Origin: Paenibacillus polymyxa M1
GTDB taxonomy: Bacteria; Bacillota; Bacilli; Paenibacillales; Paenibacillaceae
Direction: 5' to 3'
Length of the DNA stretch: 64,000 nt
Assembly: GCF_000237325.1 (NCBI RefSeq)
Contig: NC_017542.1
Coordinates: 5,636,501-5,700,500, forward strand
A program made the translations under genes and the position numbers. Below are positions 61,827 to 64,000 of the stretch, piece by piece. Position 1 is the first letter of the stretch. The number at the start of each line of letters is the position of its first letter. The notes below the pieces were generated by a model. It saw only the letters and a list, made by a program, of their open reading frames with translations. It was not told where the DNA came from and did no database searches.

Positions 61827-63134
61827 TCAAACCTTCTGTGGAACCTCCGAGACATTTACGCCTTTGACCGATTCACCCTGTTTTCTTGCCAAAACGATGT
61901 TCAAGACAATTGCCGTAATCGAGCCCGATACAATACCATTTTGCAGCAGCATTTTGGCAAAGCTAGGCAGTTGGTCAAACATTTGCGGCAGAACAGCTGA
62001 GCCTAGGCCTACAGCAATACTGCATGCTGCGATCAGCAGATTGCTTTCCTTCCGCAGATCTACTTCTGACAAAATAGACATACCTGATGCAGCAACCGAG
62101 CCAAACATGACGATCATTGCCCCGCCCAGCACAGCGTTAGGAATCACTGTCGTCAAGGCAGCCAGCTTAGGCAGCAAACCGAGAACGACCATGATGCCGC
62201 CCGCAGCAAAAATAACGTTACGCGATTTGACGCGAGTTAGCGAGATCAGACCCACATTTTGCGAGAAGGCCGTGTAAGGGAACGCATTAAAAATACCGCC
62301 CAGCATAATCGCAAGCCCCTCCGAACGAAGTCCATTGACGATTTGCTTTTGTTCCACCTTCTGATCAATCGCTTTACCTACTGCCAGATAAACCCCCGTA
62401 GACTCGACCATGCTGACAATATTGACGATAATCATCGTGCATACCGCCATAATGCTGAATTCTGGCTTACCAAAATAAAACGGCTGCGCAATACTCACCC
62501 ATGAAGCATCCGCTACGGGAGCAAAGTGCACCATTCCCATCACATAGGCGACTACAGTACCTGCGAACAGACCAATAAGTACGGAAATCGAGCGTAAAAA
62601 GCCCTTAGCTACTCGATTGACAAGCAGAATAACCAGTAGTGTAACCAGTGCCAGCAGCAAATTACGCGGCTGTCCAAAATCCGCGCTGCCCTGACCACCC
62701 GCTACATTGTTCATCGCCACCGGAATAAGGGATAGACCGATAATCGTAACGACCGAGCCGGTAACCACTGTTGGGAAAAAGCGTAACAGTTTGCCATATA
62801 GCGGTGCCGCAAGCACCACAAATATACCGGACAAAATGATGGCACCGTACGCTGTCGCCAGATTTGAGGTCGAAGCAATTGCGATAATGGGTCCTACTGC
62901 CGTAAACGTACAGCCCAAAATGACAGGCAATCTACTTCCAAAAAAGCGTGTGCCCATAATCTGTAATAATGTAGCAATCCCGCAAGTGAATAAATCAGCA
63001 GCCACTAGATAGGCCATCTGGGCTGGCGTCAGGTGAAGTGCTCCCCCTACAATCAGAGGAACAGCAATGGCTCCGGCGTACATCGCCATGACATGCTGGA
63101 AGCCCAGCGCAAATAATTTTTGTTTACTTAACAT
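61827..63134 (-). CDS. pbuX: Xanthine permease (NCS2 family), 435 aa
   Basis: Proton-coupled xanthine importer. About 12-14 spans, MLSKQKLFALGFQHVMAMYAGAIAVPLIVG start, VESTGVYLAVGKAIDQ (the NCS2 Glu/Gly substrate motif) and NAFPYTAFSQNVGLISLTRVKSR. It overlaps xpt by 7 bp and shares its guanine riboswitch. Length matches B. subtilis PbuX. Confidence 0.94.
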   Translation of the reverse strand: MLSKQKLFALGFQHVMAMYAGAIAVPLIVGGALHLTPAQMAYLVAADLFTCGIATLLQIMGTRFFGSRLPVILGCTFTAVGPIIAIASTSNLATAYGAIILSGIFVVLAAPLYGKLLRFFPTVVTGSVVTIIGLSLIPVAMNNVAGGQGSADFGQPRNLLLALVTLLVILLVNRVAKGFLRSISVLIGLFAGTVVAYVMGMVHFAPVADASWVSIAQPFYFGKPEFSIMAVCTMIIVNIVSMVESTGVYLAVGKAIDQKVEQKQIVNGLRSEGLAIMLGGIFNAFPYTAFSQNVGLISLTRVKSRNVIFAAGGIMVVLGLLPKLAALTTVIPNAVLGGAMIVMFGSVAASGMSILSEVDLRKESNLLIAACSIAVGLGSAVLPQMFDQLPSFAKMLLQNGIVSGSITAIVLNIVLARKQGESVKGVNVSEVPQKV

Positions 63135-63745
63135 CCCACATTCTCCTTAACGGGAGGAATCACCATGCCAGCTTCCTCTATAAAATGGACTTCGCCCGGT
63201 GCCATGGAAGCGATACGCGCAAGAGAACGTACGGCAATGCCCCTTTGCTCCAACAACCCGCGGCCTTCCTGAAAGCTCTTTTCAATTACACAGCCGACTC
63301 CGGCCAGTTCCGCTCCTGCTTCCTTCACAATATCCGTAAGTCCGACCAAAGCTGCACCAGTAGCCAAGAAATCATCCACGATCAGTACATGGTCGCTAGC
63401 ATCGAGATATTTTTGGGAAATGCTCACCTGATAGGTTTCCTGCCGAGTGAATGAATGAACCTCTGCGAAGTATACCTGTTCATTCAGCGTGATCGCCTTC
63501 TTCTTCTTCGCATAAATGAACGGTACCCCCAAGGCAATAGCAGTAGCCATCGCAAATTGAATACCACTAGCTTCAATGGTAAGTACCTTGGTAATCGGAG
63601 CATTGCCGAACAGGCGTGCGAACTCCTTGCCAATCTCCAATGCTAGTGCTGTATCCACCTGATGATTCAAAAATGAATCTACCTTTAACACCGTATCGGA
63701 TAAAATCTGTCCCTCTTGACGAATACGTTCTTCCAAAGCTTTCAT
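63128..63745 (-). CDS. xpt: Xanthine phosphoribosyltransferase, 205 aa
   Basis: Converts xanthine and PRPP to XMP. PRPP-binding loop HVLIVDDFLATGAALVGL and the purine-specificity segment ASGIQFAMATAIALGVPFIYAKKKK are present. The start is MKALEERIRQEG at 63745; the longer frame runs back through the riboswitch and is not coding. GGAG lies 13 nt upstream, a loose spacing. First gene of xpt-pbuX. Confidence 0.94.
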   Translation of the reverse strand: MKALEERIRQEGQILSDTVLKVDSFLNHQVDTALALEIGKEFARLFGNAPITKVLTIEASGIQFAMATAIALGVPFIYAKKKKAITLNEQVYFAEVHSFTRQETYQVSISQKYLDASDHVLIVDDFLATGAALVGLTDIVKEAGAELAGVGCVIEKSFQEGRGLLEQRGIAVRSLARIASMAPGEVHFIEEAGMVIPPVKENVGC

Positions 63746-63797
63746 TATGCGAATATCGCTCCTCTGTACTTTAAATAGAATAAAACCTGCTAAAACC

Positions 63798-63990
63798 AAA
63801 AAAGGACAAGCTCCCTTGAGTCGTTTCTCAAGTGAAGCCTGTCCTTGGGGTCGTAATCCCTGACGGATTGGCGCACAAATAAAATGCCCGCATTCATCCG
63901 AAGCTGATGCGCTATCACTCATAGTCGGACGATTACAGTGGTCATCCGGTAGAAACTTTTGGGCCATATCCCCAATATTATACGAGTCAT
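63798..63990 (-). ncRNA. Guanine-type purine riboswitch with terminator
   Basis: Minus-strand aptamer (about 63990-63915) with GGGGATATGGCCC, AAAGTTTCTACCGG and GTCCGACTATGAG; the C in GAC indicates guanine/xanthine-type rather than adenine specificity. A long terminator follows (63847-63798, AAGGACAGGC... / ...GCTTGTCCTT plus T run). It controls xpt-pbuX by transcription termination. Its promoter is outside the window. Confidence 0.95.
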
Positions 63991-64000
63991 ATGAAATTGA

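Noticed and set aside
1..64000. CRISPR arrays, tRNA or rRNA genes, insertion sequences
   Set aside because: Scanning by eye I saw no regularly spaced repeats, no tRNA-like cloverleaf, and no transposase-like protein; short elements could still be missed.

Overview
The window looks like chromosome of a Paenibacillus of the P. polymyxa group. The signs are Gram-positive AGGAGG-type ribosome binding sites with many GTG/TTG starts, lipoprotein signal peptides with Cys lipoboxes, YesM/YesN-type two-component control of sugar uptake, cre boxes, a B. subtilis-style Fnr box, T-box, guanine and cobalamin riboswitches, and a CBM25-plus-GH13 amylase arranged like the C-terminal part of the known P. polymyxa beta/alpha-amylase precursor. 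This is inferred from sequence features only; no search was run.

Layout. 1-2.3 kb: amylase, cut by the window start. 2.3-2.65 kb: a holin-like type I toxin with a candidate antisense RNA. 2.7-5.1 kb: ABC-2 exporter operon. 5.3-6.4 kb: OYE-family reductase. 6.7-13.4 kb: sugar-uptake locus (binding lipoprotein, YesN/YesM pair, two divergent permeases, no ATPase). 13.5-14.2 kb: signal peptidase I. 14.3-18.7 kb: pectin module (PL9-type lyase under a cre site, GPH symporter, GH105 hydrolase). 18.7-26.2 kb: NodB deacetylase, OatA-like acyltransferase, NSS transporter and DUF2339 protein. 26.5-28.0 kb: T-box-controlled divergent seryl-tRNA synthetase. 28.2-31.3 kb: Fnr-box hmp divergent from a cre-controlled GH43. 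31.4-36 kb: GntR and a beta-glucoside PTS operon. 36-42.6 kb: methyltransferase remnant, WG-repeat protein, small proteins, DUF4173 operon and SgrR-like regulator. 42.7-44.2 kb: TPR/XRE regulator overlapping a secreted propeptide gene. 44.4-50.3 kb: DUF6953 protein, WYL regulator, oxidoreductase, asparaginase and a cystine-type ABC importer. 50.5-61.3 kb: two tandem Nik-type metal importers, one behind a Fur box and the other behind a cobalamin riboswitch. 61.4-61.7 kb: a second type I toxin candidate. 61.8-64 kb: xanthine salvage pair behind a guanine riboswitch.

How it fits together. Much of the window is plant-polysaccharide use (starch, pectin, galactan or arabinan, cellobiose), repressed by carbon catabolite control where cre boxes are visible and by local regulators. 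A second theme is metal and nutrient uptake under RNA or Fur control.

The least-described items are small genes read directly from the sequence. One is a 50-codon signal-peptide-bearing propeptide (42693-42845, minus) overlapping the end of a TPR regulator, matching the layout of RRNPP peptide quorum sensing. The others are two toxin loci (2467-2580 and 61556-61687) that share one architecture: a hairpin over the ribosome binding site, the stop codon inside a 10-bp stem, a 12-bp wobble terminator, and an antisense promoter of TT(A/G)CAT-17-TAAAAT with an extended TGC -10.
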